The notes under the pieces were generated by a model. That model did not search any database. It was given only the letters and a program-made list of their open reading frames with translations, and had not been told where the DNA came from. DNA of 64,000 nt, from contig JAIRVH010000123.1 of the NCBI GenBank assembly GCA_031253985.1, positions 1 through 64,000 on the forward strand, given 5' to 3'. The position numbers and the translations under genes were made by a program. Shown in pieces: positions 1 through 7,689 of this stretch; position 1 is the stretch's first letter; each line of letters opens with the position of its first letter. The DNA comes from Sphingobacterium sp. (GTDB lineage Bacteria; Bacteroidota; Bacteroidia; Sphingobacteriales; Sphingobacteriaceae).

Positions 1-255
1 CAGATGCGACGTGCACGTGGAGGTGCTGCAGCAAACCAAAAACCCTGGATTACAGGAGCAAATGATACCGGAATCGGTGCCGTAGTCAATCCTATATACG
101 CTGGCGAGGATAATGTAAAGCAAGCAAATGTTGATATTACCTCTCTTAGTGGTCCAATGGGGAAAATTTCAGCAAATGCAGCTACACAATCTTTTGATGA
201 ACCACTTTCTGCAGAGGCTGTACTTAATATTGCAGGTTTATTTATAAAATCCTAA
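1..255 (+). CDS. C-terminal fragment of a probable ferritin-like domain protein
   Basis: The reading frame is open from the first base of the window (CAG) to a TAA stop, so the gene begins outside the window and only about 84 residues are visible. The tail has a basic stretch (MRRARGGAAAN), then KPWITGAN and a late FDEPLSAEAVL motif. A run of Arg/His followed by W-I-T and a terminal F-D-x-P-L-(T/S) motif is what I remember from ferritin-like (Ferritin_2, desiccation-related) proteins of Bacteroidota, which often sit beside ECF sigma/RskA pairs like the convergent one here. That assignment is an inference from memory. No metal-binding residues are visible because the four-helix bundle lies upstream of the window. 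Confidence 0.5.
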   Translation, partial: QMRRARGGAAANQKPWITGANDTGIGAVVNPIYAGEDNVKQANVDITSLSGPMGKISANAATQSFDEPLSAEAVLNIAGLFIKS

Positions 256-281
256 CAAAAGACGTAGTTTACCTGTTTTAG

Positions 282-318
282 AATGTCCTGAACAGTTAAT
301 GCTGTCAGGGCATTTTTT
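282..318 (+). terminator. Intrinsic terminator
   Basis: A 13-14 bp stem with one bulged A (arms 282-295 and 302-314) and a 6-nt loop is followed by a run of six T. It lies 27 bases after the stop of the partial gene and ends at the stop codon of the convergent anti-sigma gene, so it mainly serves the plus strand. Confidence 0.8.
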
Positions 319-1153
319 AAATACTTCCCATCACACAAAGCGCGCTAAGCGTCGGCGCATCTTTACCACCCACATCTTCTAAGGTAATTGCAAAAGCTTG
401 CGCAGTTGGAATGTCCAGCATTTTACTTGCAATATCTTCATTCGCGTCCAAGGGAAAAACACCCGCATTTACGGGTTTTCCATCTACCATTGCCCACAGC
501 TGATATTGTTTTCCTTTAGGTGCAACAGGCATATGCTCAATACTAAGATAGACTGCCTTTGACGCTTGATCCCAAAATACGAGAGCACGGTAATCCGGTT
601 TATTGTCTACTCCTTTGAGCGGAATTGTTTTGATCGCTGGATTCTGAACAAGATTCCATTTATCCTGTAAAACAGCTAGTTTCGATTGCTGTTTATGCAA
701 CAGACTGACCTGCTGGTCTAATTGACTCTGATTATCGCCATTACGCTGATACATGAATATATTGGCGCCAACACTAATTGCTAACAATAGGCTGGCCGCG
801 ATGGCCCAACGATAAGATTTGAGCGGAACAATTGCATTATTGCGTTTAATAGAAATCTGCTCATTAATGTCATCCGACGGTATTTCGCGATATTTTGTGC
901 TTTCTATATCTTGGTTAGGAACTAGATTTTCGGCATTCAGTTTATCCCAAATATTTTGCTTTAATTGCATAGGCATCTCCATCGCCTGGCTATCTGCCAA
1001 TTCTTCGAGCGCAATTTCTGCTTCGGCGATGGCTTGCTCCACTTCGATATTATTTTTTCGAATACAATTTAGAATACTCACTTCCTCTTCAGAAGCAAGA
1101 CCTAAAACGTACGATTCAATAATCCCCGACGATATGTATGCTTTAATATCCAA
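317..1153 (-). CDS. Anti-sigma factor, RskA family
   Basis: A 278-residue single-span membrane protein. The N-terminal about 75 residues form a cytoplasmic sigma-binding region without an obvious zinc-finger HxxxCxxC motif. A transmembrane helix follows at about residues 115-135 (WAIAASLLLAISVGANIFMY), then a short coiled segment and a periplasmic RskA domain (about 165-278) with the typical KGKQYQLWAMVDGKPV and GVF motifs. It would hold the ECF sigma factor encoded just upstream inactive at the membrane. The two genes are separated by 2 bases and must be co-transcribed. The signal it senses cannot be read from the sequence; regulated proteolysis of the extracytoplasmic part is known for RskA relatives. 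Confidence 0.85.
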   Translation of the reverse strand: MDIKAYISSGIIESYVLGLASEEEVSILNCIRKNNIEVEQAIAEAEIALEELADSQAMEMPMQLKQNIWDKLNAENLVPNQDIESTKYREIPSDDINEQISIKRNNAIVPLKSYRWAIAASLLLAISVGANIFMYQRNGDNQSQLDQQVSLLHKQQSKLAVLQDKWNLVQNPAIKTIPLKGVDNKPDYRALVFWDQASKAVYLSIEHMPVAPKGKQYQLWAMVDGKPVNAGVFPLDANEDIASKMLDIPTAQAFAITLEDVGGKDAPTLSALCVMGSI

Positions 1154-1155
1154 AA

Positions 1156-1722
1156 CTAACGATACTCCTTTAATAACTGTTGTAACTGTAAAAATGCAGC
1201 TCTAGTCCTTGTCTTTACCGTTCCTAGAGGGACTGCAAGTTGCTCGGCAATTTCTTGTTGTGTATATCCCTCATAGTAGGCCATTTCAATCAAGATGCGC
1301 CATTCGGGCTTTAAGTTATCCAAAATATTCTTGAATCCAATAAAATCTGCTTTTGTATGTTGCTCGTTTTGACTTTGATCTTGCTCTTCCTCCCTATTTA
1401 CGATATTTGAAAGCGGCTGGTTTTTCTTTTCGTTGATTATAGCTTTTGATTTTCGATGATCAAGGGCGGTATTGCGGGCTATATTAATCATCCAGGTATA
1501 TAGACGGCCCTTTTCTGTATCAAAAAGATCGATATGCCGCCAGATTTTAACAAATACATCCTGAATGACTTCTTCAGCATGTTCACTTGAATCGACTATG
1601 CGGCAAATCACCCCAAAGAGTGCACTGGCATAGTGATCGTAGAGATAACTAAATGCTTGTTGATTCTTTTTTTTCAATAAAAGAATTAATGTCTCCTCAG
1701 AAAGATTATGTAATGGACTCAA
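1156..1722 (-). CDS. ECF-type RNA polymerase sigma factor
   Basis: A 188-residue sigma-70 family protein with only regions 2 and 4. Region 2 spans about residues 20-95 (FSYLYDHYASALFG, EEVIQDVFVKIW, YTWMINIARNTALDHRR-like). Region 4 spans about residues 130-185 (EGYTQQEIAEQLAVPLGTVK helix-turn-helix). A charged linker rich in Glu and Gln separates them. It directs RNA polymerase to a dedicated promoter set and is the partner of the RskA-type anti-sigma encoded 2 bases downstream. I did not find a convincing autoregulatory ECF promoter in the 115 bases upstream, which are very AT-rich. The neighbouring probable ferritin-like gene suggests an oxidative or iron-related stimulon, which is inference. 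Confidence 0.9.
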   Translation of the reverse strand: MSPLHNLSEETLILLLKKKNQQAFSYLYDHYASALFGVICRIVDSSEHAEEVIQDVFVKIWRHIDLFDTEKGRLYTWMINIARNTALDHRKSKAIINEKKNQPLSNIVNREEEQDQSQNEQHTKADFIGFKNILDNLKPEWRILIEMAYYEGYTQQEIAEQLAVPLGTVKTRTRAAFLQLQQLLKEYR

Positions 1723-1837
1723 ATCTTATGTTTATAATAAGCTAAAGATGAATATTAAAAATTAGAAAAAAAAGCTGTAAAAGTAAAACAAGTTAAAGTA
1801 CCTACAAAAAAAGTTAAAATACTTACTTCAAAAATCG

Positions 1838-2203
1838 CTAACTTGAGCGAAGAATTTCCGAGCGAATTGGATTTATCAACAACATATCACATGTCGCTAG
1901 ATAAAATTCATCAATTAACTGAATAATCAAATCGTTCTTTTCACTATCGACAGTTAATCCAACCCAATTCCTAGAAGGAAGATATTTACTTCGCATCCAT
2001 TGAAGAGACTGTTCATTTTGTTTTTCTGAACGTAGCCATTCTAATCCACTATCATTGAAATAGATCTTTTCATTCGACAAATCCATCACAATAAAAGGTC
2101 TTTTCTTAAAATAGAAAACACTCATATTAAGGTCCGCAATTACATTCAGTCGGATATGTTTTTTGAGGTGCATGTGTGCATTTAGCTGATTCAGTATTGA
2201 CAT
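1838..2203 (-). CDS. Hypothetical protein, 121 aa
   Basis: I do not recognise this protein. It has no signal peptide or membrane segment and is rich in Leu, Ile, Asn and Arg. It has basic N-terminal helices (HLKKHIRLNVIADL), a central FYFKKRPFIVMDLSNEKIYF beta-rich stretch, and a C-terminal half with QWMRSKYLPSRNWVGL. Gene density is low here (unknown secreted and lipoprotein genes follow on the other strand) and the base composition is AT-rich, which would fit acquired or fast-evolving DNA. It could be a small stand-alone regulatory or immunity-like protein, but nothing in the sequence proves that. Confidence 0.5.
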   Translation of the reverse strand: MSILNQLNAHMHLKKHIRLNVIADLNMSVFYFKKRPFIVMDLSNEKIYFNDSGLEWLRSEKQNEQSLQWMRSKYLPSRNWVGLTVDSEKNDLIIQLIDEFYLATCDMLLINPIRSEILRSS

Positions 2204-2296
2204 CTATTTAGTATTGGTTATAAAATTCACATTAACCTCCCTAAACAACCAGGCCGAGCTAAATTGTCCTTCAGAGGTGAAATCAAATTTATTCCA

Positions 2297-2467
2297 ATGA
2301 ACAAAGTAAGTGGGGGTAGATTTTGGTCTAATAGGTGGAAAAAGATGTATAGCTTTAAAATTGAAGCAAATGGCGACCTATCAAGTAATCAAATTTTAAA
2401 TTTGCCGAGATTTAACATAGACGCAAAACAAGTACATCGCACATTGCTTTGGCAACACGAATTGTAA
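2297..2467 (+). CDS. Doubtful small ORF
   Basis: A 56-codon frame starting at ATG 2297 (a TTG at 2264 would extend it). The product is basic at the N-terminus (GGRFWSNRWKKMYSF) and resembles no family I know. The TAA stop falls inside the first copy of the direct repeat upstream of the next gene. It may be a fragment of a decayed gene; coding status is uncertain. Confidence 0.2.
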   Translation: MNKVSGGRFWSNRWKKMYSFKIEANGDLSSNQILNLPRFNIDAKQVHRTLLWQHEL

Positions 2468-2489
2468 ACTCTCTACACGGATTGTAAAT
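2461..2489 (+). promoter_or_regulatory. Direct-repeat operator candidate (LytTR-like)
   Basis: Two 9-bp half-sites, ATTGTAAAC (2461-2469) and ATTGTAAAT (2481-2489), are separated by 11 bp, so they lie 20 bp apart on the same face of the helix. They sit 54 bases before the ATG of the downstream secreted-protein gene. The same half-site with the same 11-bp gap occurs upstream of the LytTR response regulator gene at 55.7 kb. Paired direct repeats of this size and spacing are the usual target of LytTR DNA-binding domains. The link is an inference from pattern identity. Confidence 0.45.
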
Positions 2490-2543
2490 ACGGCAATTAA
2501 ATCTGCAGTTCAATGATTTAACTTTGATAAAAGACAAAAAGGT

Positions 2544-3599
2544 ATGATTAGAAAATATAGAAGCACATCAGGATTTATTAAACTTCTAGTCTTCATCAGT
2601 ATTATCCTGATGAAAAAAAATAGTATGGCACAGCAAATCACACACTATCTTCCAAACGACAAAGATAGAGCAAAAAAAATCAGCGGACAGTACGGAGATA
2701 ACAGCGGAATCTGTCTTTTTGAAGATGGTAAATTTATGCTATTTGGTTATGCAACATTAGTTTTTGGATCTTATGTCTTCGAAAAAGATTATCTACTTTT
2801 CTATCCAGACGAGATACCGCTCTTTCAATTGTATGCATATCGAAACCCACGTTTAACAGACAGTATTCGTATCGATTTTATAGGCTTTGAACAAGAAAAA
2901 ACATTTGTCCAATTTGAAAATAACAGTCCAAATCAAGTATTCAATGATAAGGCCAATTGTTTCAGTCCACCTTTTATATATCAAGAGCCGAAAATATTTC
3001 AGTCCCTTAAGTTCGCTGCACTGAGGCAAAACGTAGATCAAGACACTACATATCAAGTCTTTCAATATACAAACGAAGGAAAATTCAATGACTTCTTAGC
3101 CATCTACAATAAACCACAACGTGCTCGTCAAAATTTCAGTGCTTATCTATACTTAGCTGAAGATAAAAAACTAGCTATAAGGCTTTCCAACTATGGCGGT
3201 GAAAAAGGATTTTTAAGGGAAAATCAGGCAGACCGAACGCAAGAATATTGGAGTGAGAAACTGCACATGAAACAAGAATATGAACGTGCTGGTGCTATTG
3301 AACCTCTGGAGATATATTGCAATCCACATTATACCATATTTTATCCTGATCTTAGTGAATACGTGTTAGATTCTGTCAAACAACAATATATCATTACATC
3401 AGCCAAGGATAACGAAGACTACTTTACGGAAAACCCAACGCAAGATGATCGTTATTTAATGAAATATACCCGCCAGAATTTACGCTATAAACAGCCTAAT
3501 TCATTCGACGTATCAAAACGTTCAGATACCAGCTTATTTTTTTCCAGCTGCGAGGAACATGAAAAATCATACAAATATCGAAAAGGACGAATACACTAA
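2544..3599 (+). CDS. Secreted hypothetical protein, 351 aa
   Basis: A probable exported protein of unknown function. The N-terminus has a basic start, a hydrophobic stretch (FIKLLVFISIILM) and a probable cleavage near MAQQ (about residue 30). A second Met at about residue 23 could be the real start. The early mature part, SGQYGDNSGICLFEDGKFMLFGYATLVFGSY (about 47-78), looks like a small beta-sheet module seen at the start of unnamed Bacteroidota secreted proteins; the rest is aromatic-rich with no catalytic motif I can name. The gene stands alone between unrelated neighbours. Its upstream region carries the paired ATTGTAAA repeats shared with the LytTR operon, so it may be controlled by that two-component system (inference). 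Confidence 0.7.
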   Translation: MIRKYRSTSGFIKLLVFISIILMKKNSMAQQITHYLPNDKDRAKKISGQYGDNSGICLFEDGKFMLFGYATLVFGSYVFEKDYLLFYPDEIPLFQLYAYRNPRLTDSIRIDFIGFEQEKTFVQFENNSPNQVFNDKANCFSPPFIYQEPKIFQSLKFAALRQNVDQDTTYQVFQYTNEGKFNDFLAIYNKPQRARQNFSAYLYLAEDKKLAIRLSNYGGEKGFLRENQADRTQEYWSEKLHMKQEYERAGAIEPLEIYCNPHYTIFYPDLSEYVLDSVKQQYIITSAKDNEDYFTENPTQDDRYLMKYTRQNLRYKQPNSFDVSKRSDTSLFFSSCEEHEKSYKYRKGRIH

Positions 3600-3681
3600 T
3601 CGTCTGTATGATGCTCAATTATTTTTCTATTAAAGCATGAAGTTTTTTTCAATATGGCTTAGTTTTGGCTAATAAAAAAAA

Positions 3682-4125
3682 ATGACACGATATAAAACTC
3701 TTATTTTTAGCTTAATGATTTTTACTCTGGCAAGCTGTATTTCTAAAAAGGATGCCCAGTCGGATGCGAAAGCCCCCGAAACCATATACCTCAACGAAGG
3801 ACAGAAGAAATCATTAAAAGAATTTCCGATAGCTATTAAATTTAAAGGTATTTCAGAGGATAGCCGCTGCCCGGAAGGAGCCAACTGTATTTGGGCAGGG
3901 GTTGCTGTTGCAGCAATTGAAATTATGGAAAAATCGACCAAACCAGTTCAATTGAATCTTGCCACAATGGATATGCAGGAAAGAGGCTATCAGAAGTCAG
4001 CTAATTTCAACGGATACACGATCTCATTGCAAAATGTGTTACCCTATCCAAACGCAGATCACGGAACTCAAGGATTAAAAGGTAGCTATAAAATAGCCAT
4101 TATGGTCAAGAAAACAAGTAATTAA
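3682..4125 (+). CDS. Putative lipoprotein, 147 aa
   Basis: The N-terminus has a lipoprotein signal with lipobox LASC (Cys at residue 19), so the mature protein should be lipid-anchored. The mature part has a conserved-looking SRCPEGANCIWAG motif at about residues 60-72 with two Cys that could form a disulfide, followed by beta-rich sequence ending in GSYKIAIMV. I know this R-C-P-x-x-x-x-C-x-W-A/E-G signature from unnamed lipoproteins in several bacterial groups; its function is unknown. It lies 82 bases after the preceding gene with no clear terminator between them. Confidence 0.75.
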   Translation: MTRYKTLIFSLMIFTLASCISKKDAQSDAKAPETIYLNEGQKKSLKEFPIAIKFKGISEDSRCPEGANCIWAGVAVAAIEIMEKSTKPVQLNLATMDMQERGYQKSANFNGYTISLQNVLPYPNADHGTQGLKGSYKIAIMVKKTSN

Positions 4126-4397
4126 AGACAAATTTAATAAAGGTGAAATCAAGACTGTTTGGTGAAAATATTGCACCGGCACAAACAACTTATGCAACAG
4201 ACGATTTTTTCAATATGTCTTTTTATTAAGAAATTCAAAGGCATTAACAAAACTTAATTAGGATAGCAAATATCCAGTCGTAAGAAATAGGCCAAAAAAT
4301 CCGCTAGTAGATCACATAGTAAAAGCAAGGATGCGAAAAATATCCTGTTCATAAACAGGATGATCCATATTTAAAACAGGGAATATGGTCTATTCAC
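4126..4397. other. Intergenic stretch before tRNA-Leu
   Basis: No open frame with coding character is visible on either strand. It contains one short hairpin (8-bp arms 4342-4349 and 4354-4361, ATCCTGTT/AACAGGAT) without a T-run. The right-hand edge is the tRNA promoter. Confidence 0.5.
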
Positions 4398-4428
4398 TTG
4401 CAAGATACCACTTTGGTTCATATATTTG
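4398..4428 (+). promoter_or_regulatory. Bacteroidota-type promoter of tRNA-Leu
   Basis: TTG (4398-4400), a 20-bp spacer and TATATTTG (4421-4428) match the Bacteroidota consensus (TTG, 19-21 bp, TAnnTTTG). The predicted start near 4433 is about 18 bases before the tRNA 5' end. Confidence 0.65.
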
Positions 4429-4450
4429 CCACATCATAAGAAATCCTAAT

Positions 4451-4532
4451 GCGGAAGTGGCGTAATTGGTAGCCGCACCAGACTTAGGATCTGGCGCCGC
4501 GAGGCGTGGGGGTTCGAGTCCCTTCTTCCGCA
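4451..4532 (+). tRNA. tRNA-Leu (anticodon TAG)
   Basis: An 82-base type II tRNA. The acceptor stem GCGGAAG/CTTCCGC (4451-4457 with 4525-4531) is perfect and is followed by discriminator A at 4532. The anticodon stem CCAGA/TCTGG encloses loop CTTAGGA with anticodon TAG at 4485-4487, which reads CUA and related Leu codons. A long variable arm (CGCC/GGCG) follows, as expected for Leu. The T-loop has GGTTCGAGTCC. CCA is not encoded. It has its own promoter upstream and terminator downstream, so it is a single-gene unit. Confidence 0.97.
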
Positions 4533-4535
4533 CTT

Positions 4536-4573
4536 AAAACTCCCGAGATTTTAAATCTCGGGAGTTTTTTTTT
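4536..4573 (+). terminator. Terminator of tRNA-Leu
   Basis: A perfect hairpin of about 15 bp (core ACTCCCGAGATT/AATCTCGGGAGT) is followed by nine T. It begins 4 bases after the tRNA 3' end. Confidence 0.93.
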
Positions 4574-4590
4574 CTTCTATCCTATTTTAG

Positions 4591-4974
4591 TTAAACCGAC
4601 CAATCGAATGGTTTTGTACAGGGATCACATTCAAATTTCAATACCTTACCCAAGCTTTTTGCCTTTTTTCCTTTTTTCACAAACACATAAGCTAGGTCCA
4701 CATATTCTTCTACTTCAGTTCCACTTTCATCTCTACCTTTTACAATAACTGAATAATACTTTCCGTCTGGATATTTCTTGAAATAAACCTCGTTAACAGT
4801 AATCTTTTTAGCGGGTTGGTTATCGCAACAGCTACACCACAAAATAACAACAGGCTCTTTTTTAAGATATGCAACAGCAGTTTCTGCTTGCTTTTGTGTT
4901 AGGGCCTGAAGCTGGTCTGCTTTTGAAAATAAAGTGGTACATAGCAACAAAAGAAGAAAAATAGTCTTTTTCAT
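4591..4974 (-). CDS. Small secreted protein, 127 aa
   Basis: I chose the start at MKKTIFLLLLLC, which gives a clean signal peptide with cleavage after about FSKA; an in-frame ATG 36 bases upstream would only add an unusual extension. The mature protein is about 108 residues with a CSCCDNQPAK motif and a C-terminal CDPC, so four to five Cys that could form disulfides or bind metal. An ELxxTQKQAETAVAYLKKEPVVILWCSCC pattern is recognisable in unnamed Bacteroidota periplasmic proteins. The function is unknown. It is convergent with tRNA-Leu. Confidence 0.75.
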   Translation of the reverse strand: MKKTIFLLLLLCTTLFSKADQLQALTQKQAETAVAYLKKEPVVILWCSCCDNQPAKKITVNEVYFKKYPDGKYYSVIVKGRDESGTEVEEYVDLAYVFVKKGKKAKSLGKVLKFECDPCTKPFDWSV

Positions 4975-5151
4975 ATAAATAGTTTTAAGTTTAAAAGAAT
5001 CTAACAGCAAAGATTATGCCTTTAGGAGGGTACAAAATGACGACTGGTCATCTAAAGGATGAATAGTAGATTATTTGTTACCAGATGATGGAGAATCGAT
5101 TCAACTTGCCAAGCATCTTGGGAATAGCGTGATAGCCTCGCAAACTGAATA

Positions 5152-5211
5152 ATTCGCTCTCCGGATACAAGCAATTTCGCTATAGAAATTACTTGTATCC
5201 GGAGAGCGAAT
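5152..5211. repeat. Large perfect inverted repeat
   Basis: Two identical 20-bp arms (5152-5171 and 5192-5211) surround a 20-base centre that itself folds as a 6-bp stem (AATTTC/GAAATT). The structure ends 7 bases after the ROK kinase stop codon on the minus strand. There is no T-run on either side, so if it works as a terminator or a 3' stabiliser for the kinase mRNA it is not a classical one. Confidence 0.8.
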
Positions 5212-5218
5212 GAATACT

Positions 5219-6187
5219 TCATTTTTCCCAAACCAATGCACTTGCGCCAAGAATAGCAGCATCGGCCTCTTCTAATTCACTAAAGACCAGTTTCACTTTG
5301 TTTCTAAACAAAGGAAAAAGGTTTCTTTCCATATGTAATTTTGCTGGTTTTAAAATAAAATCTCCAGCCTTGATGACTCCGCCAAAAAGCAGTATGGCTT
5401 CCGGAGAGGAAAACATCACAAAATTTGCCAAAGCTTCACCTAGTTTTTGACCTGTATACCGAAATACTTCAATCGCTATTGCATCACCTTGAAGTGCACA
5501 TTCATGAACTGTCTTCGAATTGATAGCATCTTCAGGATACTGATTTAACATCGATTCTGGAAATTCAGCCCTCATTTTCTTGGCGGTAATTGTGATCCCT
5601 GTGGCAGACGCATAAGCTTCCAAGCTTCCTTCGGAACCCGTGCTCCAATGTTTTCTTCCTCCAGGTTTAACAATGGTGTGTCCTAACTCTCCGGCAAATC
5701 CATCGTGTCCATAAATGAGTTTTCCACCAGCGACAATACCACTTCCCACACCGGTCCCCAAGGTGATCATAATAAAATCTTTCATCCCTCGCGCTGCACC
5801 AAAGAGCATCTCACCATAAGCAGCAGCATTCGCATCGTTGGTAATGGTGCAGGGAATATTAAACCTAGCAGTCATTAACTCGCTAAATCGGATCACACCT
5901 TTCCAGGGAAGATTGGGGGCGTGGTCTATTGTTCCAGTATAATAATTTGCATCAGGGGCACCAACACCAATTCCATCAAAACTTTTTTCACCACCAAACA
6001 TTTGAATTAATGGATAAGCCTTTTCATACAAAGCATCGATAAATTTTTCTACGGTCTCATAATCATCCGTTCTTATACTTCCTTTTTCAAGCACCTCTCC
6101 CCGATGATTGACCACGCCGAATTTAGTATTGGTCCCACCGATATCTACGCCTAACGCAACGCGTTTTGATAAATCTATTAATGACAT
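5219..6187 (-). CDS. ROK family sugar kinase (glucokinase-like)
   Basis: A 322-residue cytoplasmic kinase of the ROK family, which phosphorylates glucose or related sugars such as N-acetyl-hexosamines with ATP. The N-terminal phosphate loop DIGGTNTKFG is at about residues 16-25. The catalytic Asp lies in TNDANAAAYGE (about 120-130), and the GTGVGSG phosphate motif and GELGH follow. The usual ROK zinc motif (CxCGxxGCxE) is replaced by HWSTGSEGSLEAY, so the three Cys ligands are missing although the His of GELGH remains. It is a single-gene unit with a good promoter upstream and a large inverted repeat downstream. The substrate cannot be fixed from sequence alone. Confidence 0.88.
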   Translation of the reverse strand: MSLIDLSKRVALGVDIGGTNTKFGVVNHRGEVLEKGSIRTDDYETVEKFIDALYEKAYPLIQMFGGEKSFDGIGVGAPDANYYTGTIDHAPNLPWKGVIRFSELMTARFNIPCTITNDANAAAYGEMLFGAARGMKDFIMITLGTGVGSGIVAGGKLIYGHDGFAGELGHTIVKPGGRKHWSTGSEGSLEAYASATGITITAKKMRAEFPESMLNQYPEDAINSKTVHECALQGDAIAIEVFRYTGQKLGEALANFVMFSSPEAILLFGGVIKAGDFILKPAKLHMERNLFPLFRNKVKLVFSELEEADAAILGASALVWEK

Positions 6188-6220
6188 CTCTATTCCTTGT
6201 TTCTAAGTTCTAAAATTATT

Positions 6221-6252
6221 AAAAGATAATATTTTATGGGGAATAGACAAAA
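6221..6252 (-). promoter_or_regulatory. Promoter candidate of the ROK kinase gene
   Basis: Reading the minus strand, TTTTG (6248-6252), a 19-bp spacer and TATCTTTT (6221-6228) match the Bacteroidota promoter with one mismatch in the -7 box. It lies 34 bases before the start codon. Confidence 0.45.
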
Positions 6253-6396
6253 TATTATTGACGATTAATTACCCGGTTGCGTCTCTTAGGGCCGCAGCTA
6301 TTTTATAGTCCAAGCACCACAAATCAGGAAAAGCTATGTAACTTTAAGGGAGTGATACATATTGTTTGCTATATTAGGAAGGATAAAGGTACGTTT

Positions 6397-7689
6397 ATGA
6401 ATAAAATACTGAGATTTTTCGACCTGCATCAAGGCGAAGATAAAAAGGAAACTGTGCTAGAAAATGTTGTCTCCAATATTTCCTTTCGCGGCGCCAACGC
6501 TTGGATCCTTGCCTGTGCGATCGTGGTTGCCTCTGTCGGACTAAATGTCAATTCTACAGCTGTCATTATCGGTGCGATGCTGATATCGCCATTAATGGGA
6601 CCAATTGTAGGAGCTGGCTTCGCACTCGGAACCTTCGATTTCCAATTACTTAAAAAATCTATAAAAAACCTATTGATAGCCACACTGATCAGTCTGGTCG
6701 TTTCTTTTGTTTACTTTCTTTTAAGCCCTTTCAAAGAAGCGCAGTCGGAATTGTTGGCACGTACATCTCCCAATATCTACGATGTAATGATTGCCATTTT
6801 TGGAGGGTTAGTAGGTGTCATTGCCATTACGAGGGTTGATAAAGGTAACCCAATTCCTGGTGTTGCAATTGCAACGGCTCTCATGCCTCCCCTTTGTACC
6901 GCCGGGTATGGATTGGCAATAGGCAATATCAGCTATTTTGCTGGCGCACTATTTCTATATATCATAAACTGTGTTTTTATCTGTATTTCCACTTTTATTA
7001 TTGTCAAATATTTGCGTTACCCTAAAAAACACTATATCGATCAACAACGTGAAAAAAGAATTACACAAAGCATCACGATCATAACCATTATACTCGTGCT
7101 GCCAAGTGTCTATTTTGCTTACAATATGCTCCAAAAGAAGAAATACACAAACAAAATAAATCAATTTGTTCAACAGGAGCTTAGCAATAAGGGCTATACT
7201 GTGATCTACGAAAAGCTTGAAATGAATAGTAAACCAAAGAAACTGGAGCTTGCTTTTCTATCAAAAAAATTTAGCAGTGAGGAAGTCAAATCACTGCAAC
7301 AGACAATGGAGACTTTTGGAATTACAAATACCACTCTCGTTATCCATCAAGACAGTCTGGATTTAAAATCGAGTATTCTTAATGAAATAGACAGACGGAC
7401 GGCCGTAGTGAGTGAAAAGGATCTCACCATACGGGCTCTCAGCAATGAGCTCACTAAATATCAGTTGGCCAATCCCCAACTCGATCGAGATATCTCAGTA
7501 TTGTTTCCCGAACTGAGCTCCTACAGTATTGGTACACAACAATATTATGTAAAAACAGATAGCGTTGCCAATCTTGTCGCATTTATTTATACGACGAAAA
7601 CTCCATTCCCCTTAACTCAACAAGAAAAATTAACACGATGGCTGCAGAATCATTTCCCGAAAGACAGTGTCGCGATTATAAGTAAGTAA
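6397..7689 (+). CDS. DUF389 family membrane protein
   Basis: The start is set at the ATG preceded by an AGGATAAAGG-like ribosome site; an upstream in-frame ATG gives a non-conserved 40-residue extension. The product is 430 residues with an N-terminal DUF389 membrane domain (about residues 15-260, five to six helices) containing AVIIGAMLISPLMGPI, VGVIAITRVDKGNPIPG and ATALMPPLCTAGYG. Another helix (about 225-250) leads to a C-terminal domain of about 170 residues outside the membrane domain. DUF389 proteins (TIGR00341 relatives) have no settled function. It is a single gene. Confidence 0.88.
   Translation: MNKILRFFDLHQGEDKKETVLENVVSNISFRGANAWILACAIVVASVGLNVNSTAVIIGAMLISPLMGPIVGAGFALGTFDFQLLKKSIKNLLIATLISLVVSFVYFLLSPFKEAQSELLARTSPNIYDVMIAIFGGLVGVIAITRVDKGNPIPGVAIATALMPPLCTAGYGLAIGNISYFAGALFLYIINCVFICISTFIIVKYLRYPKKHYIDQQREKRITQSITIITIILVLPSVYFAYNMLQKKKYTNKINQFVQQELSNKGYTVIYEKLEMNSKPKKLELAFLSKKFSSEEVKSLQQTMETFGITNTTLVIHQDSLDLKSSILNEIDRRTAVVSEKDLTIRALSNELTKYQLANPQLDRDISVLFPELSSYSIGTQQYYVKTDSVANLVAFIYTTKTPFPLTQQEKLTRWLQNHFPKDSVAIISK

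Noticed and set aside
4342..4361. 8-bp hairpin ATCCTGTT/AACAGGAT upstream of tRNA-Leu
   Set aside because: No T-run or association with a gene end; likely chance.
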